A stretch of DNA of 46,408 nucleotides from Anaerolineae bacterium (GCA_023382655.1 JAHDWK010000041.1:1-46408), one strand, 5' to 3'; shown: positions 17,383 through 24,853, counted from the first letter of the stretch. Notes: generated from the sequence alone by a model not told the origin. Numbers and translations are program-made.

Positions 17383-18183
17383 TTAGGGTGGGCTTATTTT
17401 CATGGTGAGTGCTTTGGCTTCACGAATCCACTCTTCGGGTTCCACATGCTGCCACTTTTTGGGCTGGACGATTTCCGTGATCTGTTCAGGAGCACATTTT
17501 GCCAGGTCTTCCAGCGTGAGGACACCAGCTTCGTTCAGGCGGCGGGCATACGCCGGGCCAATGCCCCGAATGAGTTGAAGCTGGTTCTTGCCAGTGTAAT
17601 CAAATGTATGCTGCACGGCCGTCATCTTTTCTTGCAGCGTCGCCGTCTGTTTCTCTGCCTCTTTCAGTCTGGCCTGCATCTCCACCAGCTTTTTGCCCAA
17701 GATCTGCGCGTCCGTTAACTGGCGCGCCGCCGTATCTACCTGCACCTGTAATTCGCTCATCTGTATTTCGGCCCGGTTTAGCTGCCCCACCAGCGCCTCA
17801 TTCTCTGTTTTTAAAGCGTCGGCTCTTTCCTCCCAACCCTGCGCCTCAGCCAGATCAGCCCGCAAATGTGTCAGTTCCACTTCCATCACGGCCACCTGCT
17901 GGCAAACTTGCTGATTTTCGTTGTGCAGTTGTGCCAGCCGCTCATCCCGTTCAGCCACATCTTGCCGCAAGTTTTCCACATCCCTTTGGGCTATCAACTG
18001 ACCCTTTTCAGCGCGCTGTAACCGAGACAGCGTCACCTGATTGGCAGCCTGGGCTTTGTTTCGTTCACCCCTCAGCTTTTGCACGCGCCGCTCCCAATAG
18101 CGCCAATCTACCAGAAATACCAGCAACGCCCCAAACATTCCCCCCACCACCAACAGCAGCACAATGAGAATTGTAGAGTTCAT
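17383..18183 (-). CDS. Membrane-anchored coiled-coil protein with C-terminal helix-hairpin-helix domain
   Basis: From ATG 18183, with AAGGTG upstream, the protein is 266 aa. One N-terminal membrane helix spans about residues 4-24. A long coiled coil (about 28-205) is rich in Gln, Glu, Arg and Leu. The C-terminal helix-hairpin-helix domain reads LQLIRGIGPAYARRLNEAGV, then TLEDLAKCAPEQITEIV. Such domains usually contact DNA or act as structural modules. Together with the neighbouring gene, which shares the anchor and the same domain, a membrane-linked scaffold is suggested. The function is unknown. Confidence 0.75.
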   Translation of the reverse strand: MNSTILIVLLLVVGGMFGALLVFLVDWRYWERRVQKLRGERNKAQAANQVTLSRLQRAEKGQLIAQRDVENLRQDVAERDERLAQLHNENQQVCQQVAVMEVELTHLRADLAEAQGWEERADALKTENEALVGQLNRAEIQMSELQVQVDTAARQLTDAQILGKKLVEMQARLKEAEKQTATLQEKMTAVQHTFDYTGKNQLQLIRGIGPAYARRLNEAGVLTLEDLAKCAPEQITEIVQPKKWQHVEPEEWIREAKALTMKISPP

Positions 18184-18226
18184 GGGAACACCTTTCGCCA
18201 ACGAGTGAAAGTTTCAAACCCGGCTT

Positions 18227-18682
18227 CTAAACAGCCTGGGCTGCCGCCAGAATGGTTTCGGCACGGGCAGGCGCAATTTGCAAGATGTCGGCCAATTGCT
18301 GCACAGAAAGCGCCTTAACCTTAGCTACGGTGTCTAGGCCTTGCGCCAGCAACCGGTCAGCAAAGACAGGGCCAATTCCTTTGATAAGGGTAAGATCATC
18401 GGTCACGGCCGTGACCGGGCGCTGCAAAAAAGCGGGCGTCTCATCCGTTGGTGGCGTGTGAATTTGAATGCGTAAGGGAGTGGGAGTAGCGCCGGTTGCT
18501 GCTGGTTCCCGTGTCTGCCGCCAACGGCGGTCCACTTCGGCCAGCCTGTCTAAAAGCGTCAGTGCCCCGTCTTCGGCTGATGTGCTTTTCTGGTAATACC
18601 AGATGATCAGCGCCGCCATACCGCCAATGACCAGACCAAAGAAAAATGTAAGTGATAGACCTCTTCTCATCATAACCCCCAT
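18227..18682 (-). CDS. Short membrane-anchored helix-hairpin-helix protein
   Basis: This 151-aa protein has one membrane helix at residues 9-30 (LTFFFGLVIGGMAALIIWYY), a Pro/Thr-rich linker (60-87) and a C-terminal helix-hairpin-helix domain (LIKGIGPVFADRLLAQGLDT, then VQQLADILQIAPARAETILA). ATG 18673 is an alternative start. It lies 43 bp upstream of the longer protein with the same type of domain, so the two probably form an operon. The core GIGP(V/A)(F/Y)A(D/R)RL is nearly identical between them, pointing to duplication of the domain. Confidence 0.7.
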   Translation of the reverse strand: MGVMMRRGLSLTFFFGLVIGGMAALIIWYYQKSTSAEDGALTLLDRLAEVDRRWRQTREPAATGATPTPLRIQIHTPPTDETPAFLQRPVTAVTDDLTLIKGIGPVFADRLLAQGLDTVAKVKALSVQQLADILQIAPARAETILAAAQAV

Positions 18683-18849
18683 AGAAGCTAAACATAATAT
18701 GCAAGCTCATTCTAATGGCTAACGTCAGAGAAGGCAACATATGATGCGTAATGGGAAATGTGCCCATTGCCAGGCCCCCGACCACCAATCTTTGATCAAA
18801 ATCATTAAGGGGTGGGCATAATTGGCATTGTTGAAGGAAAATAGGCGGC

Positions 18850-20634
18850 ATGGAAAATCCCAACATCATCTGGGCGCAGATTTTTGTAGAAGGGTTGGCG
18901 CAGGCAGGGCTAACGGCCGTGGTCATTGCCCCTGGTTCACGCTCCACCCCACTGGCATTGGCCTTTGACGCTCATCCGGGAATAGAACTGTTTGTGCATC
19001 TGGATGAGCGCAGCGCCGGCTTTTATGCGTTGGGCATGGCGCTGGCGTCTGATCAGCCGGTGGCGCTGGTGTGCACATCAGGCACGGCCGTGGCCAACTT
19101 CCTGCCGGCCATCGTCGAAGCCCGCATGAGCCAGATTCCCCTGCTGGCGCTCACCGCCGACCGCCCCCATGAACTGCGCCATAGTGGGGCCAACCAGACC
19201 ATTGACCAGGTGAAAATCTACGGTGACCAGGTGTTGTGGAGCGTAGACGCCCCCGTCCCTCAACCAGACGCGCCCGATGTGGTACTGCGCCACCTGCACA
19301 CTCTGGCGCTCCGCGCCTGGGCCACCGCCAACGGCCTGCCCAAAGGGCCAGTGCAGGTGAATTTCCCGTTTCGTGCCCCGTTGGAACCGAGGGCAAGTGA
19401 GCAGTTAGCAGTGAGCAGTGAGCAGAAGGGCTTACGAATTACAGATCACGCCTCACGCTTCACGCATTACACATTACCGATTACTCGTGGCATTCTCACC
19501 TTACCAGATAACCACCTCGATTTTCTGGCCGAGATCATGCAGGAAAATCCACGCGGGCTGATTGTGTGTGGGCCACGCTGTCCGGGTGGGGCATTTCCGG
19601 CGGCGGTGGCGGCACTGGCGCGGCGGTTGGGTTATCCCCTGTTGGCCGACCCGATTTCTGGGGCGCGGTTTGGTGCATGGGTGGCGGACACGGCCGTACT
19701 CAGCGCCTACGAAACTTATCTGCAAACACCTTCCCCCTGGCCCGAACCCCAGCTTATCCTCCGCTTTGGGGCGGTGCCCACCTCCAAATGGCTCAATGCC
19801 TATCTGGACAAAATCACGCCCGCCTACCGGCTGCACATCCGCGAGAATGGGGTATGGGCGGATGACAGCCACCGGACGACGCACTTCATCCAGGCGAACG
19901 AAACGGCCGTCTGCCAACAACTCATCACCCGACTGCCAGAACGCGACAACGAGGAATGGGTAACGGCCGTGACCGACACCGAAAGCCGTACCTGGCAGGC
20001 ATTGGTGACACACCTGTACGATCCCTACTTTGATGGGGCGGTAGTGGCCGATGTGGTGGATTTGCTGCCGCCGGAGGCTACCCTGTTTATGGGTAATAGT
20101 TCACCGATACGCCATTTAGACCAGTACGGCCGTGCCCAAACCAAACCGCTCTTCGCCTACGCCAGCCGGGGCGCCAGCGGTATTGATGGCAACATCTCCA
20201 CCGCCCTGGGCATCCAGGCCATGCGTCCCCAACCGCTCGTCGCCGTCCTGGGCGACATCACCTTTTACCACGACTTGAATGGCCTGTTGCCTATGACCAT
20301 TGACAAAGGACAAATGACAAATGACCACCGGCTCCCATTTACCATCGTCCTCTTGAATAACAATGGTGGCGGCATCTTCAACCGGCTGCCCATCGCCAAC
20401 ATCGAGCCGCCCTTCACCAAACTGTTCCTGACGCCGCACGGCCTGGATTTTGAACCGGTGGTGCGTATGTTTGGGCTGGAGTTTGTGCGGGCCGACGGCC
20501 GTGCCCATTTCCGCCAATTACTGACCGACAGCTTGCAGGACGGCCGTGCGCGCGTCATCGAAGTGCGCAGCCACAGCCAGACCGATGACCAACGGCGACG
20601 ACAACTTAACAACATGGTCATCCAATCCTTATAA
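18850..20634 (+). CDS. menD: 2-succinyl-5-enolpyruvyl-6-hydroxy-3-cyclohexene-1-carboxylate synthase MenD
   Basis: This 594-aa thiamine-diphosphate enzyme joins isochorismate and 2-oxoglutarate in menaquinone synthesis. The N-terminal PYR domain shows APGSRSTPLALA and the catalytic-Glu region LDERSAGFYALGMA. The C-terminal PP domain has ASRGASGIDGN and the Mg/ThDP motif from GDITFYHDLN to NNNGGGIF. Usual length is near 550. The excess is explained by two in-frame tandem-repeat insertions, at residues about 182-213 between the PYR and central domains and about 482-493 between the GD and NNGG halves of the cofactor motif. The frame is intact and all motifs are present, so it is probably functional. 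menB follows in the same direction. Confidence 0.95.
   Translation: MENPNIIWAQIFVEGLAQAGLTAVVIAPGSRSTPLALAFDAHPGIELFVHLDERSAGFYALGMALASDQPVALVCTSGTAVANFLPAIVEARMSQIPLLALTADRPHELRHSGANQTIDQVKIYGDQVLWSVDAPVPQPDAPDVVLRHLHTLALRAWATANGLPKGPVQVNFPFRAPLEPRASEQLAVSSEQKGLRITDHASRFTHYTLPITRGILTLPDNHLDFLAEIMQENPRGLIVCGPRCPGGAFPAAVAALARRLGYPLLADPISGARFGAWVADTAVLSAYETYLQTPSPWPEPQLILRFGAVPTSKWLNAYLDKITPAYRLHIRENGVWADDSHRTTHFIQANETAVCQQLITRLPERDNEEWVTAVTDTESRTWQALVTHLYDPYFDGAVVADVVDLLPPEATLFMGNSSPIRHLDQYGRAQTKPLFAYASRGASGIDGNISTALGIQAMRPQPLVAVLGDITFYHDLNGLLPMTIDKGQMTNDHRLPFTIVLLNNNGGGIFNRLPIANIEPPFTKLFLTPHGLDFEPVVRMFGLEFVRADGRAHFRQLLTDSLQDGRARVIEVRSHSQTDDQRRRQLNNMVIQSL
19394..19489 (+). repeat. Tandem heptamer arrays inside menD, in frame
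   Basis: Two abutting arrays lie in the coding sequence: GCAGTTA/GCAGTGA-type units (about 19397-19425) and units such as ACGCCTC, ACGCTTC, ACGCATT and ACCGATT (about 19432-19487). They encode about 32 residues (SEQLAVSSEQKG, then LRITDHASRFTHYTLP) at the PYR-to-central domain linker. The same unit types occur between genes elsewhere in the window. Confidence 0.75.
20293..20327 (+). repeat. Five heptamers inside menD near the ThDP motif, in frame
   Basis: Exactly five 7-mers follow one another: ATGACCA, TTGACAA, AGGACAA, ATGACAA, ATGACCA. They encode MTIDKGQMTNDH, between HDLNGLLP and RLPFTIVLLNNNGG, where MenD proteins normally have a short helix-loop. At 35 nt the array alone would shift the frame, so the net insertion must include flanking bases. 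Confidence 0.7.
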
Positions 20635-20728
20635 AATCCGCGAAGGCCGCGAAGACTCGCGAAGGGAAGTACAATCTTCCTTTTCCCTTTCTTTAACCTC
20701 TTTGCCTCTTTGCGCCTTTGCGTCAAAA
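20635..20728. repeat. Tandem 8-9-mer repeats between menD and menB
   Basis: Beginning directly after the menD stop are degenerate units around CGCGAAG(G/A)C. Opposed units follow: CTTTGCCT, CTTTGCGC, CTTTGCGT. The two halves are roughly complementary (GCGAAG against CTTTGCG) and could fold into a long imperfect hairpin. The menB ribosome-binding site AAAGGAG lies just past the end. Confidence 0.6.
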
Positions 20729-20746
20729 TCACAAAAGGAGTTACCA

Positions 20747-21583
20747 ATGACTAACTGGCAAACTGTAAAAGAGTACAGCGACATTACCTATGAAAAGGCA
20801 GACGGCATGGCCCGCATCGCCTTCAACCGGCCCGAACGGCGCAATGCCTTCCGGCCACAAACCATTGACCAGATGATAGACGCCTTCCGCCACGTGTGGA
20901 TGGATCAGGAAGTGGGCGTCATTTTGCTCACCGGCAATGGCCCCTCACCCAAAGATGGCGTCCACGCCTTCTGCTCCGGCGGCGACCAGAGCGTGCGCGG
21001 CCATGCCGGCTATGTGGGCGATGATGGCGTGCCGCGCCTGAACGTGCTGGAATTACAGCGCATTATTCGCACCATGCCCAAAGTAGTCATCGCCCTGGTC
21101 AATGGCTACGCCATTGGCGGCGGTCACGTGCTGCATGTGGTCTGCGACCTGAGCCTGGCCAGCGAAAATGCTGTCTTTGGGCAAACCGGCCCCATCGTGG
21201 GCAGCTTTGATGCCGGGTATGGATCGGCCACGCTGGCGCGCATTGTCGGCCAGAAAAAAGCGCGCGAAATCTGGTATCTTTGCCGCCAATATTCAGCGCA
21301 AGAGGCGTTGGAAATGGGGCTGGTGAATAAAGTGCTGCCCACGGTGGCTGACCTGGAGCGCGAAGGGGTGGAATGGGCGCAGGAGATTTTGCGCAAGAGC
21401 CCCATTGCCATTCGTTTCCTCAAGGCAGCCATGAATGCAGATATGGATGGGCAGACCGGGCTGCAAGTGCTGGCCGGCGATTCCACCATGCTGTTTTATA
21501 TGACGGAAGAAGGGACAGAAGGCAAAAATTCCTTCCTGGAAAAACGCCAGCCAGACTTTGGCCGTTATCCCTGGCGGCCGTAA
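20747..21583 (+). CDS. menB: 1,4-dihydroxy-2-naphthoyl-CoA synthase MenB
   Basis: The start is ATG 20747, 6 bases after AAAGGAG, giving 278 aa. It is a crotonase-fold enzyme that closes the second ring in menaquinone synthesis. Recognisable features are FNRPERRNAFRP, the CoA oxyanion-hole segment HAFCSGGDQSVRG, NGYAIGGGHVLHVVCDLSLA, VGSFDAGYGSATLARIVGQK and the C-terminal EKRQPDFGRYPWRP. QTGPIVG, with Gly rather than Asp at the discriminating position, is typical of the bicarbonate-dependent type. Length is normal. It lies 112 bp after menD and probably shares its transcript. No ACGGCCGT occurs in the gene. Confidence 0.96.
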   Translation: MTNWQTVKEYSDITYEKADGMARIAFNRPERRNAFRPQTIDQMIDAFRHVWMDQEVGVILLTGNGPSPKDGVHAFCSGGDQSVRGHAGYVGDDGVPRLNVLELQRIIRTMPKVVIALVNGYAIGGGHVLHVVCDLSLASENAVFGQTGPIVGSFDAGYGSATLARIVGQKKAREIWYLCRQYSAQEALEMGLVNKVLPTVADLEREGVEWAQEILRKSPIAIRFLKAAMNADMDGQTGLQVLAGDSTMLFYMTEEGTEGKNSFLEKRQPDFGRYPWRP

Positions 21584-21651
21584 TTCGTGATCCGTGACCC
21601 GTAATCCGATGTCCGTAGGCCGATTACGGACTACCGAATTACCGAATGTCT
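21584..21651. repeat. Tandem heptamer array after menB
   Basis: Units such as TTCGTGA, TCCGTGA, CCCGTAA, TCCGATG start immediately at the menB stop. Opposed units follow (ATTACGG, ACTACCG, AATTACCG), giving a partly self-complementary array. The same units recur after fur, cbiQ and cbiO. Confidence 0.65.
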
Positions 21652-21653
21652 CA

Positions 21654-21682
21654 GTGACTTGGGGGAATGTGGCTGTTACAAT
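21654..21682 (+). promoter_or_regulatory. Possible promoter upstream of pcs
   Basis: GTGACT (21654-21659) and TACAAT (21677-21682) are separated by 17 bp. The hairpin at 21693-21724 would lie in the first transcribed bases, so it could attenuate or protect the transcript. Confidence 0.35.
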
Positions 21683-21692
21683 ACTTTTCATG

Positions 21693-21724
21693 AACCGGCT
21701 GGTGTTGAGTGACCAGCCGGTTTT
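21693..21724 (+). terminator. Hairpin with T run between menB and pcs
   Basis: Perfect 11-bp arms AACCGGCTGGT and ACCAGCCGGTT flank an 8-nt loop, followed by TT. This is a reasonable terminator for the menD-menB transcript. It could also act as a leader attenuator if the promoter at 21654 is real. Confidence 0.6.
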
Positions 21725-21759
21725 GCCAAATATCAAAAGAGGAGAGTAGTTTCGTTGGA

Positions 21760-22545
21760 GTGAAAACTCTGACGGCCGTAAAAACAATGGTAGCAGTAGA
21801 TGACAGTGAATTTCGGTTGCGGCGAAAGGTGGCTGCCTGGGGAATTCACCTCCTGACGGCCAGCGGGGTGGTGATGGGTTTTCTGGCCATCCTGGCAATT
21901 TTTGAAGGGCAGTGGCAAATGGCCATGACCCTCATGCTCATCACCACCATCATTGATGGCTTTGATGGCGCGTTATCCCGTCTGGTGCGGGTGAAAGAGG
22001 TGCTGCCTGGTTTTGATGGGGCGTTGCTGGACAATATCGTGGATTTTATGACTTACGTATTGGTGCCAGCTATCTTTATCTTTCAGGCTAATCTGGTGCC
22101 GGAGGCCTGGCTGGTGGTGACGCCGGCCATCATCCTATTGTCATCCAGTTACCAGTTTGCCCAAGAAGACGCCAAAACAGAAGATCACTTTTTCAAAGGG
22201 TTCCCCTCGTACTGGAATATCGTCGTCATCTACTTTGTGCTGCTGGGTACCTCGCCTGTTTTTAATCTGGCGGTGCTGCTGGCCTGTGGCATCATGGTGT
22301 TTGTGCCCATCAAATATCTGTATCCCTCGCGTATGACCGTGGGGCGGGGCATCACTATCACGCTGACGGTGTTGTGGGTAGGGGTGATGGGGCTGCTGAT
22401 CTGGCAATATCCCACCCTGAGCCAATGGCTCGTCGGCGCGTCCATGTTCTACGTGGTTTATTATGTGGCGTATAGTTTTTATGCCAATATACGGCCGTTG
22501 ACCAAACGGCCGTTAAACAAACGGCCGCGCCCTCGTAGAAAATAA
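21760..22545 (+). CDS. pcs: Phosphatidylcholine synthase (CDP-diacylglycerol-choline O-phosphatidyltransferase)
   Basis: It joins CDP-diacylglycerol and choline to make phosphatidylcholine at the membrane. The signature DGFDGALSR, 12 residues, GALLDNIVD matches the Pcs version of the CDP-alcohol phosphatidyltransferase motif, DG(x2)AR(x12)G(x3)D(x3)D, with Ser for Ala before Arg. DAKTEDHFFKGFPSYWNI and FVPIKYLYPSR are strongly Pcs-like and separate it from PgsA and PssA. About eight membrane helices are present and the C-terminus is basic (KRPLNKRPRPRRK). The start is uncertain: GTG 21760 has GGAGAG 13 bases upstream, and ATG 21787 (MVAVDDSEF) is equally possible. It converges with aroF across a shared terminator. 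Confidence 0.88.
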   Translation: MKTLTAVKTMVAVDDSEFRLRRKVAAWGIHLLTASGVVMGFLAILAIFEGQWQMAMTLMLITTIIDGFDGALSRLVRVKEVLPGFDGALLDNIVDFMTYVLVPAIFIFQANLVPEAWLVVTPAIILLSSSYQFAQEDAKTEDHFFKGFPSYWNIVVIYFVLLGTSPVFNLAVLLACGIMVFVPIKYLYPSRMTVGRGITITLTVLWVGVMGLLIWQYPTLSQWLVGASMFYVVYYVAYSFYANIRPLTKRPLNKRPRPRRK

Positions 22546-22579
22546 AAAGAGCGCGTACCAATCGGTACGCGCTCTTTTT
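22544..22579. terminator. Bidirectional terminator between pcs and aroF
   Basis: Perfect 16-bp arms AAAAAGAGCGCGTACC and GGTACGCGCTCTTTTT flank AATC. The stem overlaps both stop codons (pcs 22543-22545, aroF 22580-22578) and serves both convergent genes. Confidence 0.9.
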
Positions 22580-23597
22580 AGCGCACATCACGGCCAACGG
22601 CCGTGGCAATTGCCTTCATATCCCGCACCAGATTGGCAAAACGTTCGGGCTTGAGGGATTGACGGCCGTCTGACGAAGCCTCTTCCGGGCGCGGATGCAC
22701 CTCAATAATCACCCCGTCCGCACCGGCAGCAATACTCGCCTTCGTCACACTTTCCACATACTCCCACTTCCCTGTGCCATGACTGGGGTCAGCAATCACC
22801 GGCAAATGAGACAACTCCTTGATCACCGGAATCGCGTTAATGTCAAACGTGTTGCGCGTATATCGTTCAAAGGTGCGAATCCCCCGCTCACACAACATCA
22901 CCCGCGTATTGCCGTGACTCAAAATGTACTCGGCACACATCAGCCACTCCTCAATCAGGCTGCTCATGCCCCGCTTCAGCAACACCGGATGTTGTGACTC
23001 GCCCACCGCGTGCAGCAGCGCATAATTTTGCATATTGCGCGCCCCAATCTGCAAAATGTCCGCATATTGGCACACCAACGGCACCAGCGCCGGTTCCATC
23101 ACTTCGGTAATGATGGGCATACCGGTGATTTCCCGCGCCTCGGCCAGATATTGCAACCCCTCTTCGCCTAGCCCCTGAAAAGAGTACGGCGAACTGCGCG
23201 GCTTGAATGCGCCGCCACGCAAAATATGCGCCCCGGCTTCCTTGCACGCCTGGGCTGTCTCGATAATCTGACTGCGGCTTTCCACGGAACACGGCCCGGC
23301 CATAATAATAATTTCATCGCTACCCACCACATGATCACCAAGGGGAAATTGGGTGTTATCCGGCTTAAATTCGCGGCTGGCAATCTTGAATGGCTTGAGA
23401 ACGGGCATTACCTTTTCTACACCGGCCATACGTTCCAACTGCTCCCGGTTAATTTGCCGGTCATCGCCAATAATACCAATCAATGTGCGCTCACTGCCAG
23501 AAGAGAGATGCACTTTGTATCCATGATCTTCAGCCCAGGCCACAATACCGGACTTTTCTTGCATGGAGGCGGCTGGTTGCATAATCACAATCATCAT
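22578..23597 (-). CDS. aroF: 3-deoxy-7-phosphoheptulonate synthase (DAHP synthase), type I-beta
   Basis: This 339-aa enzyme catalyses the first step of the shikimate pathway from PEP and erythrose-4-phosphate. An N-terminal ferredoxin-like regulatory domain (about 1-75, LSSGSERTLIGIIGDD) precedes the TIM barrel. Barrel motifs are MAGPCSVES, LRGGAFKPRSSPYSFQGLG, QIGARNMQNYALL, VLLKRGM and IADPSHGTG. This architecture is the Thermotoga/Bacillus type, commonly regulated through the N-terminal domain or by a linked chorismate mutase. The aroH-type mutase gene lies 23 bp upstream in the same direction, so an aroH-aroF operon is likely. Confidence 0.95.
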   Translation of the reverse strand: MMIVIMQPAASMQEKSGIVAWAEDHGYKVHLSSGSERTLIGIIGDDRQINREQLERMAGVEKVMPVLKPFKIASREFKPDNTQFPLGDHVVGSDEIIIMAGPCSVESRSQIIETAQACKEAGAHILRGGAFKPRSSPYSFQGLGEEGLQYLAEAREITGMPIITEVMEPALVPLVCQYADILQIGARNMQNYALLHAVGESQHPVLLKRGMSSLIEEWLMCAEYILSHGNTRVMLCERGIRTFERYTRNTFDINAIPVIKELSHLPVIADPSHGTGKWEYVESVTKASIAAGADGVIIEVHPRPEEASSDGRQSLKPERFANLVRDMKAIATAVGRDVR

Positions 23598-23620
23598 CAG
23601 GTTCCTTTTTTTGAGAATAG

Positions 23621-24115
23621 TTAAACAGCGGTTTGTAATATGCGGATCATTGCTTCCATCGCATCAATTTGGCGAGGTCGCACCGGGGAAACAGGAGGGG
23701 TATCTTTGCGATCCGGCCGCAGGGAAACGGCGTCACGCAGATAAACATGAACAATGTCGCGGGCAGATTTTGTGGTGTTCCAATGGATTAACACACGAAT
23801 ACAGAGATTGAGACTGCCGGGTACTTCCATCTCGTGGCCGCACAAGAGGGCGACATCATACCAGCCCAATTGACGGGCGGCCAACGCCGGGTAAGTGGCA
23901 TTCAGGTCAACCGTGGTGGTGAAATAGACGCTGGCGATGTCGTCCGGGTGCATCTGGTTAGCCTGCAAGATGGCTTGCAGCAGTTCGCGGGTGGCGCTGA
24001 GAATTTCCCCGGCGTCATTGTGGGCGACGGTGATAGCGCCGCGCACCCCCCGGCAGGCCGCAGCCGCCGGCCATCGTTCTGATTGTGCGTATCCATTCTT
24101 GTTGTTCATGTTCAT
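23621..24115 (-). CDS. aroH: Chorismate mutase, AroH type
   Basis: The start is ATG 24115 behind AAGGGG, giving 164 aa. The monofunctional trimeric AroH fold shows RGVRGAITV, TTTVDLNATYPALAAR, GHEMEVPGSLNLCIRVLIH and HVYLRDAVSLRPD. These cover the active-site Arg, Glu, Cys/Arg and Tyr positions of the Bacillus subtilis enzyme. It converts chorismate to prephenate for Phe/Tyr. An extra N-terminal segment of about 20 residues and a C-terminal tail of about 30 residues after LRPD extend the usual length of about 125. It precedes aroF in a likely operon. No ACGGCCGT occurs in the gene. Confidence 0.92.
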   Translation of the reverse strand: MNMNNKNGYAQSERWPAAAACRGVRGAITVAHNDAGEILSATRELLQAILQANQMHPDDIASVYFTTTVDLNATYPALAARQLGWYDVALLCGHEMEVPGSLNLCIRVLIHWNTTKSARDIVHVYLRDAVSLRPDRKDTPPVSPVRPRQIDAMEAMIRILQTAV

Positions 24116-24130
24116 TACCCCTTCTTGTCA

Positions 24131-24162
24131 GACCTGACAGGTTTCAGAAAACCTGTCAGGTC
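24131..24162. repeat. Dispersed hairpin repeat (ACCTGACAGGTTT family)
   Basis: Perfect 14-bp arms GACCTGACAGGTTT and AAACCTGTCAGGTC flank CAGA. It lies 15 bp upstream of the aroH start and matches the hairpin at 11202-11231 almost exactly. On the minus strand it would fall in the aroH leader or just before it. Confidence 0.75.
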
Positions 24163-24172
24163 TTAAAATAAA

Positions 24173-24199
24173 AAGACGCGGCTTTTTGGGCCGCGTCTT
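24173..24199. terminator. Second hairpin upstream of aroH
   Basis: Perfect 10-bp arms AAGACGCGGC and GCCGCGTCTT flank TTTTTGG. It sits in the 303-bp divergent region between aroH and fur. No plus-strand gene ends here, so it may be a minus-strand leader structure (read in that direction it ends in a run AAGACGCGGCxx...TTTTTATTTT) that attenuates aroH-aroF, or a leftover terminator. Confidence 0.5.
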
Positions 24200-24347
24200 G
24201 CATTGCAGATGGTGTCGTTTTGCTGTTACTTTTCTAGCGCCAAACGACCCCCGGCATTACAAGCGCGGCGGCTGCTAAAAAAGTAAAAGTAAAAGTTTAC
24301 AGCATATATTTCCATAACGGCCGTGACTATAACACTTCCCCAATTCA

Positions 24348-24399
24348 TCGTCAACGGGCAATTTTCAAGTATAATTACGATAAATCGTATTTGCGATTT
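24348..24399 (+). promoter_or_regulatory. fur-family gene promoter with Zur/Fur-box-like operator
   Basis: A perfect TATAAT (24370-24375) follows TCGTCA (24348-24353) by 16 bp. Just downstream are two overlapping inverted repeats: ACGAT-AA-ATCGT (24377-24388) and AAATCG-TATTTG-CGATTT (2482 to 24399 region, exactly 24382-24399). The second resembles the Bacillus Zur/Fur box AAATCGTAAT.ATTACGATTT. A repressor bound here would block the promoter, suggesting autoregulation by the encoded Fur-family protein. Operator identity is inferred from similarity only. Confidence 0.55.
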
Positions 24400-24418
24400 G
24401 TCGCAACAAGGAGCTTTG

Positions 24419-24853
24419 ATGTCCCACGAGGCGCGCGATTTCGCCGGGCAAATTCGGCAAATGGGTTACCGCATGACGCCCCAACGCCAGATGGTGCTGG
24501 ATGCGCTGTGTGCGCAGGGCGGCCATATGACGGCCAATGAAGTGGTCACGGCCGTGCAAAATCAATCACCCTTCCTCAATCGCGCCACCGTTTACCGCGC
24601 CCTGGATTTTTTGTGCGCCTTACAGTTGGTCACCCGTACAGAAATTGGCGGACAGGTTGTCTATGAACTGGCTGAAGAGAGTCCCCACCATCACCTGGTT
24701 TGCCGGATGTGTGGACAGGCGCAGGAGTGGGACGGCCGTGCCCTGGACACAGTAGCCACCCAAATTATGACCGAGCACGGCTTCCAAGCGGAATTGACCC
24801 ACCTGGCAATTTCCGGTGTGTGTGAACAATGTCGGACGGCGCGTGAGCCATAA
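24419..24853 (+). CDS. Fur-family metal-responsive transcriptional regulator
   Basis: The start is ATG 24419, 8 bases after AAGGAG (144 aa). The N-terminal winged helix contains GYRMTPQRQMVLDAL and the recognition-helix segment LNRATVYRALDFL. The C-terminal dimerisation domain has HHH (90-92), CRMC (Cys95, Cys98) and CEQC (Cys135, Cys138), the structural zinc site. The metal sensed is not clear. The operator resembles Zur boxes, while the downstream genes encode a Co/Ni-type ECF transporter, so Zur, Fur or a cobalt/nickel sensor all remain possible. It ends 63 bp before cbiM. Its last codons (CGT GAG CCA TAA) run into a heptamer array. Confidence 0.9.
   Translation: MSHEARDFAGQIRQMGYRMTPQRQMVLDALCAQGGHMTANEVVTAVQNQSPFLNRATVYRALDFLCALQLVTRTEIGGQVVYELAEESPHHHLVCRMCGQAQEWDGRALDTVATQIMTEHGFQAELTHLAISGVCEQCRTAREP

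Noticed and set aside
20546..20746. N-terminal extension of MenB
   Set aside because: It overlaps menD and the intergenic repeat. ATG 20747 has AAAGGAG and gives the normal MenB length.
24323..24418. N-terminal extension of the Fur-family protein
   Set aside because: It would cover the promoter and operator. ATG 24419 has AAGGAG and the normal Fur start.
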